Origin: Clostridia bacterium
Lineage (GTDB): Bacteria; Bacillota; DSM-521; Neomoorellales; Neomoorellaceae
Length of the DNA: 8,274 nucleotides
Reading direction: 5' to 3'
NCBI GenBank assembly: GCA_030445875.1
Contig: JASUSX010000085.1
Coordinates: 1-8,274, forward strand
Below, one piece after another: positions 1 to 5,902 of this stretch. How positions within the stretch are numbered: the stretch's first letter is position 1; every line of letters begins with the position of its first letter. The notes beneath the pieces were generated by a model that saw only the letters and a list, made by a program, of their open reading frames with translations, ran no database searches and was not told the origin of the DNA. The position numbers and the translations under genes are program-made.

Positions 1-770
1 TCCAGCTGGCTGGTAGTTAAAAAATAACCATGCTCGACGCTATCCACCCCGGCCGCCAGGGCCAGGTCGACGCCGGCAGCCGAATTGACGTGGGCCATAA
101 CTTGCCGGCCCATCCGGTGGGCCAGCCTTACGGCAGCCGCCAGCTCGCCGGGAGAAAACTCCAGCCTGCCGACTTCACCCAGGCGGCGGAAGGTGATAAT
201 GCCCGAGACCACTACCTTTACCTGGTCGACACCCCGGCTGACCTGGGCCGCAATTAGTTCCAGCAGGGAGGATACATCGGTGGTGCCTGGCCCCAGGAAA
301 GAACCATAAAAGCCCTTCCTGGTAATGGCCATGCCGGTGGCGATAACCCGGGGCCCCGGGCAGCGGCCGGAGGCCACCCATTCCCGGGCCAGGAGGTTAA
401 GCCCCCTGCCGTCACCCCCGTCGCGGATGGCTACCAGGCCGTGCTCCAGGGAGGTACGTAAAGCCCGGGTTAGGGCGGTGGTATAGGCCGCCGGATCCCG
501 CCACCTGCCCAGGGAGGCCTGGAAGTCAATACCGTCCAGGCTCAGGTGGACGTGGGCGTCGATAAGGCCAGGCAGGACTGTCAGGCCGGCCAGCCGTATC
601 TGCTGGGCATCACGGCCAGTATAAGAGGCGTCCCAGGGCCTCACGGCTGCGATGCGCCCCTGGCGGATGCTGATTACTACCCGGCGCCGGTAGCCCTCCT
701 GGTAGCCGTCCCAGAGGCTATCCGCCAGGAGGTCAAGGCTTGTATGCGGGCCACAACGGAAACCTTTCAT
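1..770 (-). CDS. Amidohydrolase family protein (imidazolonepropionase/prolidase-like), N-terminal 256 residues, truncated by window edge
   Basis: Metal-dependent hydrolase of the amidohydrolase superfamily, probably cytoplasmic and acting on an amide, peptide-like or cyclic substrate that cannot be named from sequence. Reading leftward from the ATG at 770-768, a small N-terminal beta-sandwich part (about residues 28-66, with the RQGRIAAV strand) leads into GLIDAHVHL, whose His73 and His75 are the first metal ligands. Lys185 in VDQVKVVVSG is the expected carboxylated bridging lysine. His227 (MAHVNS) and His247 (EHGYFL) are the next two ligands. The final catalytic Asp and C-terminus lie beyond position 1; family members usually have about 380-420 residues. 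The start is supported by a GGGGGCG purine stretch about 8 bases upstream and a good promoter at 792-820. No gene partner is visible; the ABC remnant downstream on the other strand is unrelated in orientation. The superfamily call is firm, the substrate unknown. Confidence 0.85.
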   Translation of the reverse strand, partial: MKGFRCGPHTSLDLLADSLWDGYQEGYRRRVVISIRQGRIAAVRPWDASYTGRDAQQIRLAGLTVLPGLIDAHVHLSLDGIDFQASLGRWRDPAAYTTALTRALRTSLEHGLVAIRDGGDGRGLNLLAREWVASGRCPGPRVIATGMAITRKGFYGSFLGPGTTDVSSLLELIAAQVSRGVDQVKVVVSGIITFRRLGEVGRLEFSPGELAAAVRLAHRMGRQVMAHVNSAAGVDLALAAGVDSVEHGYFLTTSQL

Positions 771-791
771 CTTACTTCGCCCCCGGACAGT

Positions 792-820
792 ATCCTACAC
801 CTTTCCAGGGTGGGTGGCAA
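792..820 (-). promoter_or_regulatory. Putative sigma-A-type promoter of the amidohydrolase gene
   Basis: On the minus strand, TTGCCA (820-815) matches the -35 consensus at 5 of 6 positions. It is followed after exactly 17 bases by TAGGAT (797-792), a 4 of 6 match to the -10 box. Transcription would begin near 785, giving a very short leader that just includes the GGGGGCG ribosome binding stretch before the ATG at 770. Found by reading only, with no experimental support. Confidence 0.5.
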
Positions 821-1088
821 GGAAAGCAGGGGTTTTTATAGGGCCGGGTGGTACAGGCGGGGGACGACTTGGTTCGAGGTAGTTAGATACTTGCGCGAAG
901 CCGCAGTAAGACGGCATGAAGGGGATGAAGATCGCAGCGTAAAGCTCAAAGAAGGAAGAGTTTCACTCCCCGTTATGCTTGTTAAAAGAGATAAAATCAA
1001 GCCACCCCAGCCGCCGAGCAGGGCTGAGCGCCAAGCTTGCTCGCCGGGAACCACCGGAGCCCGGAGCCTGTACCTCCGGTCCAGAGCC
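821..1088. other. Intergenic stretch with no recognisable gene
   Basis: Between the amidohydrolase promoter and the first recognisable permease residue at about 1089 there is no reading frame on either strand with family-like sequence. A long plus-strand frame passes through here but its residues look like random translation. The tract is less GC-skewed than the flanking genes around 880-1000. It may be the eroded upstream part of the ABC remnant, but no residue of it can be aligned by eye. Confidence 0.4.
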
Positions 1089-1496
1089 AAATCCGACATC
1101 GGCGCCAGTTTCCTGCGGGTAACCCTGGGGTTCCTCCTGGTGGCTTTAGTGGGGGTACCCCTGGGCATCCTTAAGGGCAGCCTGAAGGCCGCCGAAGCCT
1201 TTTTTGAGCCTTTACTCGCCTTTTTTCGTTATATGCCGGCCTCGGCTTTTATCCCCCTGACCATTATCTGGCTGGGCATTTTTGAAACCCAGAAGGTCGG
1301 TGTTGTCTTTATCGGTATCTTCTTCCAGCTGAGCGCATCGTCGAAGGCGCGGCTGATAATTCCTCTGGTGCGGCCCCGTTCCTTTGAAGTTAAGAGCTCC
1401 CGGGTCTTCCTGGAAATAAAGATGCGCCTTCTGGAACAAATCCGGGAAGAAAGCCTCAAGGCAGCCAGTATGTTGCCGGACGGTTACTCCTGCTGA
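1089..1496 (+). pseudogene. Remnant of an SsuC/TauC-type ABC permease fused to the C-terminus of an SsuB/TauB-type ATPase
   Basis: From 1089 to about 1331 the translation matches the first third of a nitrate/sulfonate/taurine-type ABC permease: DIGASFLRVTLGFLLVALVG, then EPLLAFFRYMPASAFIPL and IIWLGIFETQKVGVVFIGIF. It stops before the EAA loop that contacts the ATPase. At about 1332 it switches without loss of frame to a stretch resembling the last 50 or so residues of the partner ATPase: LVRPRSFEVKSS, FLEIKMRLLEQIREESLKA. No Walker A, Walker B or signature motif is present. The simplest reading is one internal deletion that removed the rest of the permease and most of a downstream ATPase gene. 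The permease lacks a recognisable start and N-terminus, so the frame is almost certainly not functional. Both family matches are from recognition of conserved segments; the exact junction is approximate. Confidence 0.75.
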
Positions 1497-1503
1497 GGCT
1501 TAA

Positions 1504-1520
1504 TTGAGATATAATCTCAA
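1504..1520. promoter_or_regulatory. 17-bp perfect palindrome overlapping a TATAAT box, possible operator
   Basis: TTGAGAT-ATA-ATCTCAA is a perfect inverted repeat with 7-base arms. It contains TATAAT at 1510-1515. No good -35 box lies at the right distance upstream, so the promoter part is weak. A symmetric site of this size ahead of a small gene is typical of a dimeric repressor site. It lies 8 bases after the stop of the ABC remnant and about 77 bases before the small gene at 1597. Confidence 0.35.
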
Positions 1521-1525
1521 CTTCA

Positions 1526-1553
1526 TTTGTTCTTAACCCGTTGGTGTTACAAT
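1526..1553 (+). promoter_or_regulatory. Putative promoter of the small gene at 1597
   Basis: TTTGTT (1526-1531) followed after 16 bases by TACAAT (1548-1553), a 5 of 6 match to the -10 consensus. Transcription from here would begin near 1560. That would exclude the in-frame ATG at 1552 and favours the ATG at 1597 as start of the small protein. The -35 part is poor. Confidence 0.35.
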
Positions 1554-1596
1554 GGGACTTGCCAAAAGGAAAAACACCCACGGGGGGGTAGAACAA

Positions 1597-1782
1597 ATGC
1601 TAAAGCAAAAATTAACTAGCCTGCTACATGATTGTTACTGGCTCCTGGAAAAGACGGTCGAGGCACCGCAGGAACTACGGCAGATGCAGGAACAGCTAAC
1701 ACATAGAGTGGCCGAACTGGAAGGCCGGGAGACCTTCCCGGGTACCAGCCAGCCGGTAGGGGAGGGAAAAAGGGTTGCTTAA
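1597..1782 (+). CDS. Small hypothetical protein, 61 residues, helical
   Basis: I do not recognise the family. The protein starts MLKQKLTSLLHDCYWLLEKT and is mostly predicted helix, with a heptad-like run of Leu, Met and Val from about residue 3 to 45. The tail is polar and Gly/Pro-rich. It has no signal peptide, membrane segment or metal motif; a single Cys is at residue 13. The ATG at 1597 is preferred over the in-frame ATG at 1552 because a run of seven G (1582-1588) lies 8 bases upstream of it, while the earlier ATG has no good ribosome binding site and lies in the probable -10 box. It appears monocistronic, with a promoter-like region upstream and a strong terminator 10 bases after its stop. 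That flanking structure is the main support for it being a real gene. Confidence 0.55.
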   Translation: MLKQKLTSLLHDCYWLLEKTVEAPQELRQMQEQLTHRVAELEGRETFPGTSQPVGEGKRVA

Positions 1783-1791
1783 AAAACTTTG

Positions 1792-1828
1792 AAGGCGGGG
1801 TCTTACCCAGGGAGGACCCCGCCTTTTA
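1792..1828 (+). terminator. Strong rho-independent terminator after the small gene
   Basis: AAGGCGGGGTC (1792-1802) pairs perfectly with GACCCCGCCTT (1815-1825) around a 12-base loop, giving an 11-bp GC-rich stem that runs into a T tract (TTTT, 1824-1827). It ends the transcript of the 61-residue gene and separates it from the chemoreceptor gene. Confidence 0.9.
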
Positions 1829-1890
1829 CTATGTTATGATCGTGACCTTTGCTTCCTGGCCCGGGCTTTCCGGGACATTTTTTTCTTTCC

Positions 1891-1943
1891 TTAACCATAA
1901 CTTTCCTTATTCCTAAAAATGCCTTAACACGCAGCAGTTAAAA
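1891..1943. repeat. Copy A of a 53-bp imperfect interspersed repeat
   Basis: This stretch in the chemoreceptor leader shares three well conserved blocks, in the same order and spacing, with 7432-7484: TTAACCATAA, TCCTAAAA and CTTAACA, ending in CAGTTAAA with a one-base shift. About 38 of 53 positions agree. Both copies lie on the plus strand. Function is unknown; it could be a shared regulatory site or the edge of a small repeat element. Confidence 0.5.
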
Positions 1944-1989
1944 TTTCTGTTAGAAAGAACTAAAGGAATAAGCGGAAAGGCGGCTGGAG

Positions 1990-3651
1990 ATGAAGAGGCT
2001 CGGCTTACAGTGGCAAATTCTTTTCCTGATGGCGCCCATTATTTGCCTGGCGGTTTTCGTCAGCGGCTATTTTACTTATTACCAGACCCGCCAGGCCCTG
2101 GCCGAGGCTGCGGCCCGCCAGCTAACCGATGCTGCCCGGGAGGCTACCGAAAAGATCTCCCTGCTCATTGCCAACGTCACTTCCCAGCAGTTTAATAGCA
2201 AAGTTGAATACGTCATGGTCAGCCAGCGCAACGGCTTCCTCCAGCAGGGTTTACCGGTGGAGATTTATATCCTGGATAATGCGGGGTCCGTCCTTTACGC
2301 TGCCGGCGGGGCAGCCGGGGAAGCTACCTCCCTGCCCCTGGCAGTGCGGCAGCAGGTTAGCCAGCGGAAGGCCGGCTGGGAGCGGCAAAGTTGGGACGGC
2401 CACGCCCACGTCCTGGCCTATTACCAGATAATGGAGCGGGACTGGGTCTACCTGGTAGTTGTGGACGAAGTTTACTATCTCCGACCGGTCCTGGCGATAC
2501 GCACCTGGAGCCAGGCTACGGGCCTGGTGGCCATCCTCCTGACCCTGCTGGTAGCAGTCCTGGTAGCCAGGCACTTGACCCGCCCCCTGCTCGCCATGCA
2601 GCAGGTCATGGCCCGGGTAGAGGGCGGGGATTTGACAGCCAGGTTAAACCCGGCCGGTAGCGCGGAAGCTGCCGCCCTGGCCGGGAGCTTTAACCACATG
2701 CTGGACCAGCTGGGCCATTTAATGGCTACAGTTCAGGAGGCGACGGGGGAGCTGGCCCGAGCCCAGGGGGACCTGTATACCGTAGTGGCTAAAGCCCAGG
2801 AAGATACCGAACAGGTAACCACGGCTATGGAAAGCATTGCCGCCGGGGCCGAGGAACAGATGGCGGCTACCCAGGAGGCCGGGGCCGGGACAACCAGGGT
2901 AGCGGCCCATCTGGAGGAGATCCGCCGCCACCTGGCAGCCATCAGTGCTTCCGGCCGGGATATGCTGGCCGCCGTCGACATCAGCCAGGAGCAACTGGCC
3001 CGGGCAGTGGCCCAGGTGGAGGACCTGGCCAGCCGCTCGGCCCGGATTGCCGCCACAGTAGAGGGACTGGAAGACCACTCTGCCCTCATCGAGAGCCTGA
3101 TGGCAGCCATCGACCAGATAGCTGAGGAAACCAATTTGCTGGCCTTGAACGCGGCCATCGAAGCGGCCCGGGCCGGGGAGCAAGGACGGGGCTTCGCCGT
3201 AGTAGCCAGCAAGGTCAGGGAACTGGCGGGCAGCAGCGCCAGTACCGCTGCTCAAGTGACAGCCATCGTCAACAGGGTGCGCCAGGATACGAGCCAGGCC
3301 CTGGAGGTGGCCCGTGCCGGCGCCGGGGCAGCGGCCGGGACCCGCGAGCTTATCCAGCGTATGGCTGCTTCCCTGGCCGGGCTGATGCAGCTGGTACGCC
3401 AGACGGAAAAGGACCTCCAAGAAGTGGCCGGCAGCACCGAGGGTATAAGCCGGGGTATGCAGGAGATAGTGGCTGTAACCGGCGTTTTAGGGGAGACAAC
3501 GGCCACGGCCGCCGATGCGGCCCAGGAAGTGGCCGCCCGCACCCAGGACTTTCGCCAGCAGATGGACCAGGTAGCAGCAGCCGCCGCCACCCTGCAGGCC
3601 GTAGCCAGGCGCCTGGAGGGTGCGGTAGGACAGTTCCAGATAGTTGGCTGA
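1990..3651 (+). CDS. Methyl-accepting chemotaxis protein
   Basis: Transmembrane chemoreceptor, 553 residues, that senses a ligand outside the membrane and controls CheA through CheW. Order of parts: short cytoplasmic start, TM1 at about 10-29, extracellular sensor at about 30-175 (includes [14 protein letters not shown] and a [14 protein letters not shown] segment, consistent with a single Cache-like fold), TM2 at about 176-193, HAMP at about 194-246 ([20 protein letters not shown]), then a long coiled-coil signalling domain. The hairpin tip [20 protein letters not shown] is at 377-396, followed by [18 protein letters not shown]. The usual ADEVR is ASKVR here, a mild departure. No C-terminal NWETF-type pentapeptide is present; the protein ends in QFQIVG. 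AAAGGCGG lies 6 bases before the ATG. It is not in an operon with other chemotaxis genes. Ligand unknown. Confidence 0.97.
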   Translation: MKRLGLQWQILFLMAPIICLAVFVSGYFTYYQTRQALAEAAARQLTDAAREATEKISLLIANVTSQQFNSKVEYVMVSQRNGFLQQGLPVEIYILDNAGSVLYAAGGAAGEATSLPLAVRQQVSQRKAGWERQSWDGHAHVLAYYQIMERDWVYLVVVDEVYYLRPVLAIRTWSQATGLVAILLTLLVAVLVARHLTRPLLAMQQVMARVEGGDLTARLNPAGSAEAAALAGSFNHMLDQLGHLMATVQEATGELARAQGDLYTVVAKAQEDTEQVTTAMESIAAGAEEQMAATQEAGAGTTRVAAHLEEIRRHLAAISASGRDMLAAVDISQEQLARAVAQVEDLASRSARIAATVEGLEDHSALIESLMAAIDQIAEETNLLALNAAIEAARAGEQGRGFAVVASKVRELAGSSASTAAQVTAIVNRVRQDTSQALEVARAGAGAAAGTRELIQRMAASLAGLMQLVRQTEKDLQEVAGSTEGISRGMQEIVAVTGVLGETTATAADAAQEVAARTQDFRQQMDQVAAAAATLQAVARRLEGAVGQFQIVG

Positions 3652-3653
3652 GG

Positions 3654-4019
3654 ATCCCCTGGTGGAGGCTAAAGCCCCTGCCATGAACAGGGAAGTATGG
3701 CTAAGGCAAGGGGCTGGTGCCCCACCGTGAACCAGGAAAATCTTACTGGACAGCAGGATGGGGATATGTCCCGGAGCCGCGAATAGCGAAGCGCCGGTAA
3801 CAGAACAGGCGAGGTGAGGTCACCATTGCCGCCGGCGAGGACGCCTGAGCGTGCCCTGGCGGGGAATATAGCGTAACCTCATAGAAGGAGCGAAGCCGGT
3901 TGAGCAGGGAGCCTGTTCATGGGCAATCCACAGGCGGCGTGCAACGGTCCGAACCGAGCCGTAGTGCTGTCGGCGCGTAGTGTCTTTCGCGGCGCAGGGA
4001 CATATCCCCACCAGGGGAT
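3654..4019 (+). ncRNA. Candidate large structured RNA of unassigned family
   Basis: No convincing gene lies here, but the stretch is full of complementary segments. ATCCCCTGGTGG (3654-3665) pairs perfectly with 4008-4019. GGGGATATGTCCC (3760-3772) pairs perfectly with 3997-4009. Both partners share 4008-4009, so the outer and inner stems cannot both be complete. Inside are a hairpin 3673-3682/3705-3715 (10 bp with one bulged A), GAACAGGC (3803-3810) with 3911-3918, TGAGGT (3815-3820) with 3876-3881, CCGCC (3829-3833) with GGCGG (3858-3862) capped by GGCG-AGGA-CGCC, and CGGT-CCGA-ACCG near 3945-3956. GACAGCA (3749-3755) can pair with TGCTGTC (3965-3971), which would make a pseudoknot. Unpaired segments are A- and purine-rich on the plus strand, which favours that sense. 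HEARO/omega-RNA is one possible family but I cannot confirm it. No IscB or TnpB gene is present in the window. Confidence 0.5.
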
Positions 4020-4057
4020 ACCATCTTTGGCGGAACCATGTTTTCGGAGAAGCCTTT

Positions 4058-4282
4058 TTATGCGCCGGACCCCATCCTGACCAGCAGGTCAAAGAAATCG
4101 GGATCATGGAGGTAATTCAGGCGGCTGGCAATCAGGTTGCCGTCCCCATTCACCCGGCCCAGGCCGGCGTTACCCTTGGAGCGGGTCTGCCAGCCGCGCA
4201 GGGTGTTTTCGCCATAAAAGATGCCGGCGTTATTCTGGACGTTGGCCAGGTGGACTTTGCCCAGGTAGATCTCCGTTTTCAT
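4058..4282 (-). CDS. GerPA/GerPF-like small spore protein (second gene of minus-strand pair)
   Basis: 74-residue protein with the pattern seen in the three paralogues here: QNNAGIFYGENTLRGWQTRS, then KGNAGLGRVNGDGN and LNYLHDPDFFD. This resembles the spore germination GerPA/GerPF family, about 70-residue coat-associated proteins that in Bacillus help nutrients pass the spore coat to reach germinant receptors. The family call is by recognition of the N-x-x-x-x-x-GxN...SK-x-N-x-G-x-G...N-x-x-x-DPD-x-x-D arrangement and by the GerPC-like neighbour. AAAGGGAGG sits 8 bases before the ATG. It lies 23 bases downstream of the first minus-strand paralogue and is probably co-transcribed with it. No signal peptide or membrane segment is visible. 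No clear terminator follows it. Confidence 0.68.
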   Translation of the reverse strand: MKTEIYLGKVHLANVQNNAGIFYGENTLRGWQTRSKGNAGLGRVNGDGNLIASRLNYLHDPDFFDLLVRMGSGA

Positions 4283-4305
4283 AACCTTAACCTCCCTTTA
4301 AGAAG

Positions 4306-4563
4306 TTATTCCGGCAGCCGGCGCAGGGCGGGGGCGCGCAGCCACTCGTTACACAGCATATCCTGCCAGTCTGGGTCTTCCACCTGGAAGGAGGAATCGT
4401 CCAGGGAGTTCTGGTCGCCACTCAGGCGGCCGAAGCCATTGTTGGTTTTACTGCAGGTAGACCATTCGTAAAAATAGTTGGTGCCGATGGCCACCGCCGA
4501 ACCGGTGTCGACATCGGCAATGCGCAGGGTGTGGATGTTTATTTGCAGGAGGAAACGGGCCAC
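4306..4563 (-). CDS. GerPA/GerPF-like small spore protein (first gene of minus-strand pair)
   Basis: Paralogue of the 4058-4282 and 4715-4972 products, with AIGTNYFYEWSTCSKTNNGF, LSGDQNSLDDSS and VEDPDWQD as the shared pattern. Probably a spore coat or coat-assembly protein. The start needs care: the GTG at 4572-4570 abuts the ribosome binding site AAAGGAGG with no spacing, whereas the in-frame GTG at 4563-4561 lies 9 bases from it. I therefore start at 4563, giving 85 residues beginning (M)ARFLLQINIHTLRIADV; the longer version would have 88. It has a 20-residue C-terminal extension after the DPD motif, longer than in the downstream paralogue. It is the promoter-proximal gene, facing away from the plus-strand paralogue across about 150 bases. 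Confidence 0.66.
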   Translation of the reverse strand: MARFLLQINIHTLRIADVDTGSAVAIGTNYFYEWSTCSKTNNGFGRLSGDQNSLDDSSFQVEDPDWQDMLCNEWLRAPALRRLPE

Positions 4564-4590
4564 AATAGTCACCCTCCTTTCCCGTTACTA

Positions 4591-4620
4591 AAAGACTATG
4601 GCGGGTGGCCCTGAAGGGTG
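4591..4620 (-). promoter_or_regulatory. Candidate sigma-K-like promoter of the minus-strand gerP-like pair
   Basis: On the minus strand, CATAGTCTT (4600-4592) differs at one position from the sigma-K -10 pattern CATAnnnTA. An AC at 4619-4618 lies 17 bases upstream, as expected for the -35 part. The Bacillus gerP operon is known to be sigma-K dependent, which fits. On the facing strand CATAAACTG (4679-4687) is a similar -10 for the gene at 4715 but has no matching -35. These short degenerate motifs occur by chance often, so this is a hypothesis. Confidence 0.3.
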
Positions 4621-4714
4621 ATGCCTGGGCGGCAACCTTTTTCGGGGTGCCGGCGGCGAGCCAAATACAACCCGGCAGCATAAACTGTAGTGACGATTAA
4701 GGAGAGGATGCCCT

Positions 4715-4972
4715 GTGGCCGTAGCCATTTTTAACGGGATTATCCGCGTCAACCAGTTCCGTACCAACGCCAGTATGAGCCAGGGTAAATGCGTCAGCGA
4801 TGCCTGGACTATGAACTCTAAGTCCAACATTACCCTGGGCCAGGTGGCCGGCAACCTGAACGTCTTTCCTACGGGGGTCAATATCCTGAATGATCCGGAC
4901 CTTGTTGATAGCACCATTGTCGATAGCGGCCTCAAATCTGCCCTGGGGCCGTCCATTGTGGAGGTTATTTAG
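4715..4972 (+). CDS. GerPA/GerPF-like small spore protein (plus-strand paralogue)
   Basis: 85-residue protein. Residues 13-38 (VNQFRTNASMSQGKCVSDAW, then SKSN) and 42-65 (GQVAGNLN, NILNDPDLVD) carry the same arrangement as the two minus-strand paralogues; the C-terminal 20 residues are extra. Likely a spore coat/germination protein. The start is GTG at 4715, seven bases after GGAGAGG (4701-4707). An ATG at 4708 sits between them in another frame and would end after eight codons, so it is a decoy. The gene is divergent from the minus-strand pair and leads a plus-strand run: the GerPC-like gene begins 26 bases after its stop, and Hsp20 follows. This one has Cys26 where the others have different residues. 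Confidence 0.7.
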   Translation: MAVAIFNGIIRVNQFRTNASMSQGKCVSDAWTMNSKSNITLGQVAGNLNVFPTGVNILNDPDLVDSTIVDSGLKSALGPSIVEVI

Positions 4973-4998
4973 ATTAGGAAGGATCAGGGTAAATACCC

Positions 4999-5451
4999 AT
5001 GCTGGGGCATTGGTGGCAGCGCCTTAAGCCCTGCTCCCGGCCGGGGCCATCCCCAGCAGAGCAGGCACGGCTGGAACGCCGGGTGGAGGATTTACAGCAG
5101 GCGATTAATAAAATAGCCGTTGATTTGGCAGCCATTACCAGAAAGCTGGCTGGCCAGGCCCTGGATATCCACATTGACAGGGTGTGTATCGACAAAGTAA
5201 GTTTGGACCAGTTGATCTTTAACATTGACGGCATCGGGGTGAAAGATTTAAGCGGTTCTTTAAGCATCGGCCTGAATTACGGCGGCAGGGTTGTCCGCCT
5301 GGGGGCGCCGCCAGCATCGCCCGGTGCTAGCAGCGGCCAGGGCGGCACGGGCGGCCCGGTTAAGGGGCCCCGCCCCCTGGGCGGCGGCCCGCCGCGGGTA
5401 AATTTCCATTCCCACCGCGGAGAGGATGAGCACCATGACCAGGGAACGTAA
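4999..5451 (+). CDS. GerPC-like spore protein with Gly/Pro-rich tail
   Basis: 150-residue protein, probably involved in spore coat assembly or germinant access. Residues 20-50 form a predicted coiled coil (EQARLERRVEDLQQAINKIA). Residues 57-92 read IHIDRVCIDKVSLDQLIFNI, then GIGVKDLSGSLSIGLN. This closely follows the GerPC pattern of a coiled coil followed by paired beta strands ending in L-x-G-x-L-x-I-G-L. From about 97 to 150 the protein is Gly/Pro/Ser-rich and probably disordered; GerPC proteins often end soon after the IGL strand, so this tail is unusual. An in-frame stop at 4990-4992 limits the start to ATG 4999. AGGG lies 9 bases upstream, and GGGTAAATACCC (4987-4998) forms a perfect palindrome touching the start codon. 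Its last 17 bases overlap the Hsp20 gene in another frame, so translation is probably coupled. Confidence 0.65.
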   Translation: MLGHWWQRLKPCSRPGPSPAEQARLERRVEDLQQAINKIAVDLAAITRKLAGQALDIHIDRVCIDKVSLDQLIFNIDGIGVKDLSGSLSIGLNYGGRVVRLGAPPASPGASSGQGGTGGPVKGPRPLGGGPPRVNFHSHRGEDEHHDQGT

Positions 5452-5902
5452 CCCCCTGGCAGCCCTAAAAGACATTCCCTATTTCGATCCCGACTTTTTC
5501 AAGGAACTCACCGGCATGGACTGGCCGGACCCAACCGGCCTTTTTGATCGCCTGGGCCGGGGCAAATGGCCACCGGTAGACGTGGTAGAAACAGCCGGTG
5601 AGGTAATAATCATGGCGGCTATTCCCGGCCTGCGGCAGGCCAGCGACGTCCGGCTGGAGCTGCAGGGGAATACCCTGCACCTTACCGGTGAGATCGGCGA
5701 TAGCGAGTTTCAGTTGCTGCCGACGGTACGGGTGCACTGCCAGGAGAGGCGCCGGGGGAAATTCAGCCGCGCTATCACCCTGCCGGCGGCGGTGAACAGC
5801 AAAAGCGCCCGGGCTTCCTACCAGCGGGGTGTGCTGGAGGTCCGCCTGGCCAAACTCCCCGGCGGCCAGGGGGAAACCCTGAACATCGAGTTTTTGAAAT
5901 AG
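5435..5902 (+). CDS. Hsp20/alpha-crystallin family small heat shock protein
   Basis: 155-residue small heat shock protein, an ATP-independent holdase; here probably spore-associated, as CotM- and CotP-type Hsp20 proteins are in Bacillus. An N-terminal arm with PYFDPDFFKELTGMDWPDPT (about 15-34) precedes the alpha-crystallin domain at about 46-153: PPVDVVETAGEVIIMAAIPG, then LQGNTLHLTGE, a FSRAITLPAAV strand, and the hallmark A-x-x-x-x-G-V-L at 127-134 (ASYQRGVL). Of two in-frame ATGs, 5426 directly abuts GGAGAGG while 5435 is nine bases from it, so I choose 5435; the longer form would add three residues. The gene overlaps the end of the GerPC-like gene by 17 bases. No I-x-I C-terminal anchor is obvious; the protein ends NIEFLK. 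Confidence 0.92.
   Translation: MTRERNPLAALKDIPYFDPDFFKELTGMDWPDPTGLFDRLGRGKWPPVDVVETAGEVIIMAAIPGLRQASDVRLELQGNTLHLTGEIGDSEFQLLPTVRVHCQERRRGKFSRAITLPAAVNSKSARASYQRGVLEVRLAKLPGGQGETLNIEFLK

Noticed and set aside
546..1496. A single 316-residue plus-strand protein
   Set aside because: Its first part lies antisense to the amidohydrolase gene, the middle has no family-like sequence, and only the part after 1089 shows ABC transporter resemblance. It is a pseudogene remnant with an artificial upstream extension.
2719..3420. 233-residue minus-strand frame inside the chemoreceptor gene
   Set aside because: It is the complement of a GC-rich, Ala-rich coding region; the plus-strand product is an unmistakable chemotaxis receptor and the minus frame has no family features.
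3654..4019. Group I or group II intron
   Set aside because: A GGGCAATCC segment near 3921 recalls a group I core element, and GAGCCGTA near 3957 recalls domain V of group II introns, but the partner elements (GAAA-capped domain V hairpin, group I R/S segments) and a reverse transcriptase or endonuclease gene are missing.
4020..4057. Terminator between the RNA candidate and the gerP-like pair
   Set aside because: A TTTTT run is present at about 4055 on the plus strand, but only 3-bp and 2-bp stem parts can be formed before it.
3980..4471. 163-residue plus-strand frame opposite the gerP-like pair
   Set aside because: It is antisense to two small genes that share a paralogous motif and each have strong ribosome binding sites; it also starts inside the structured RNA candidate.
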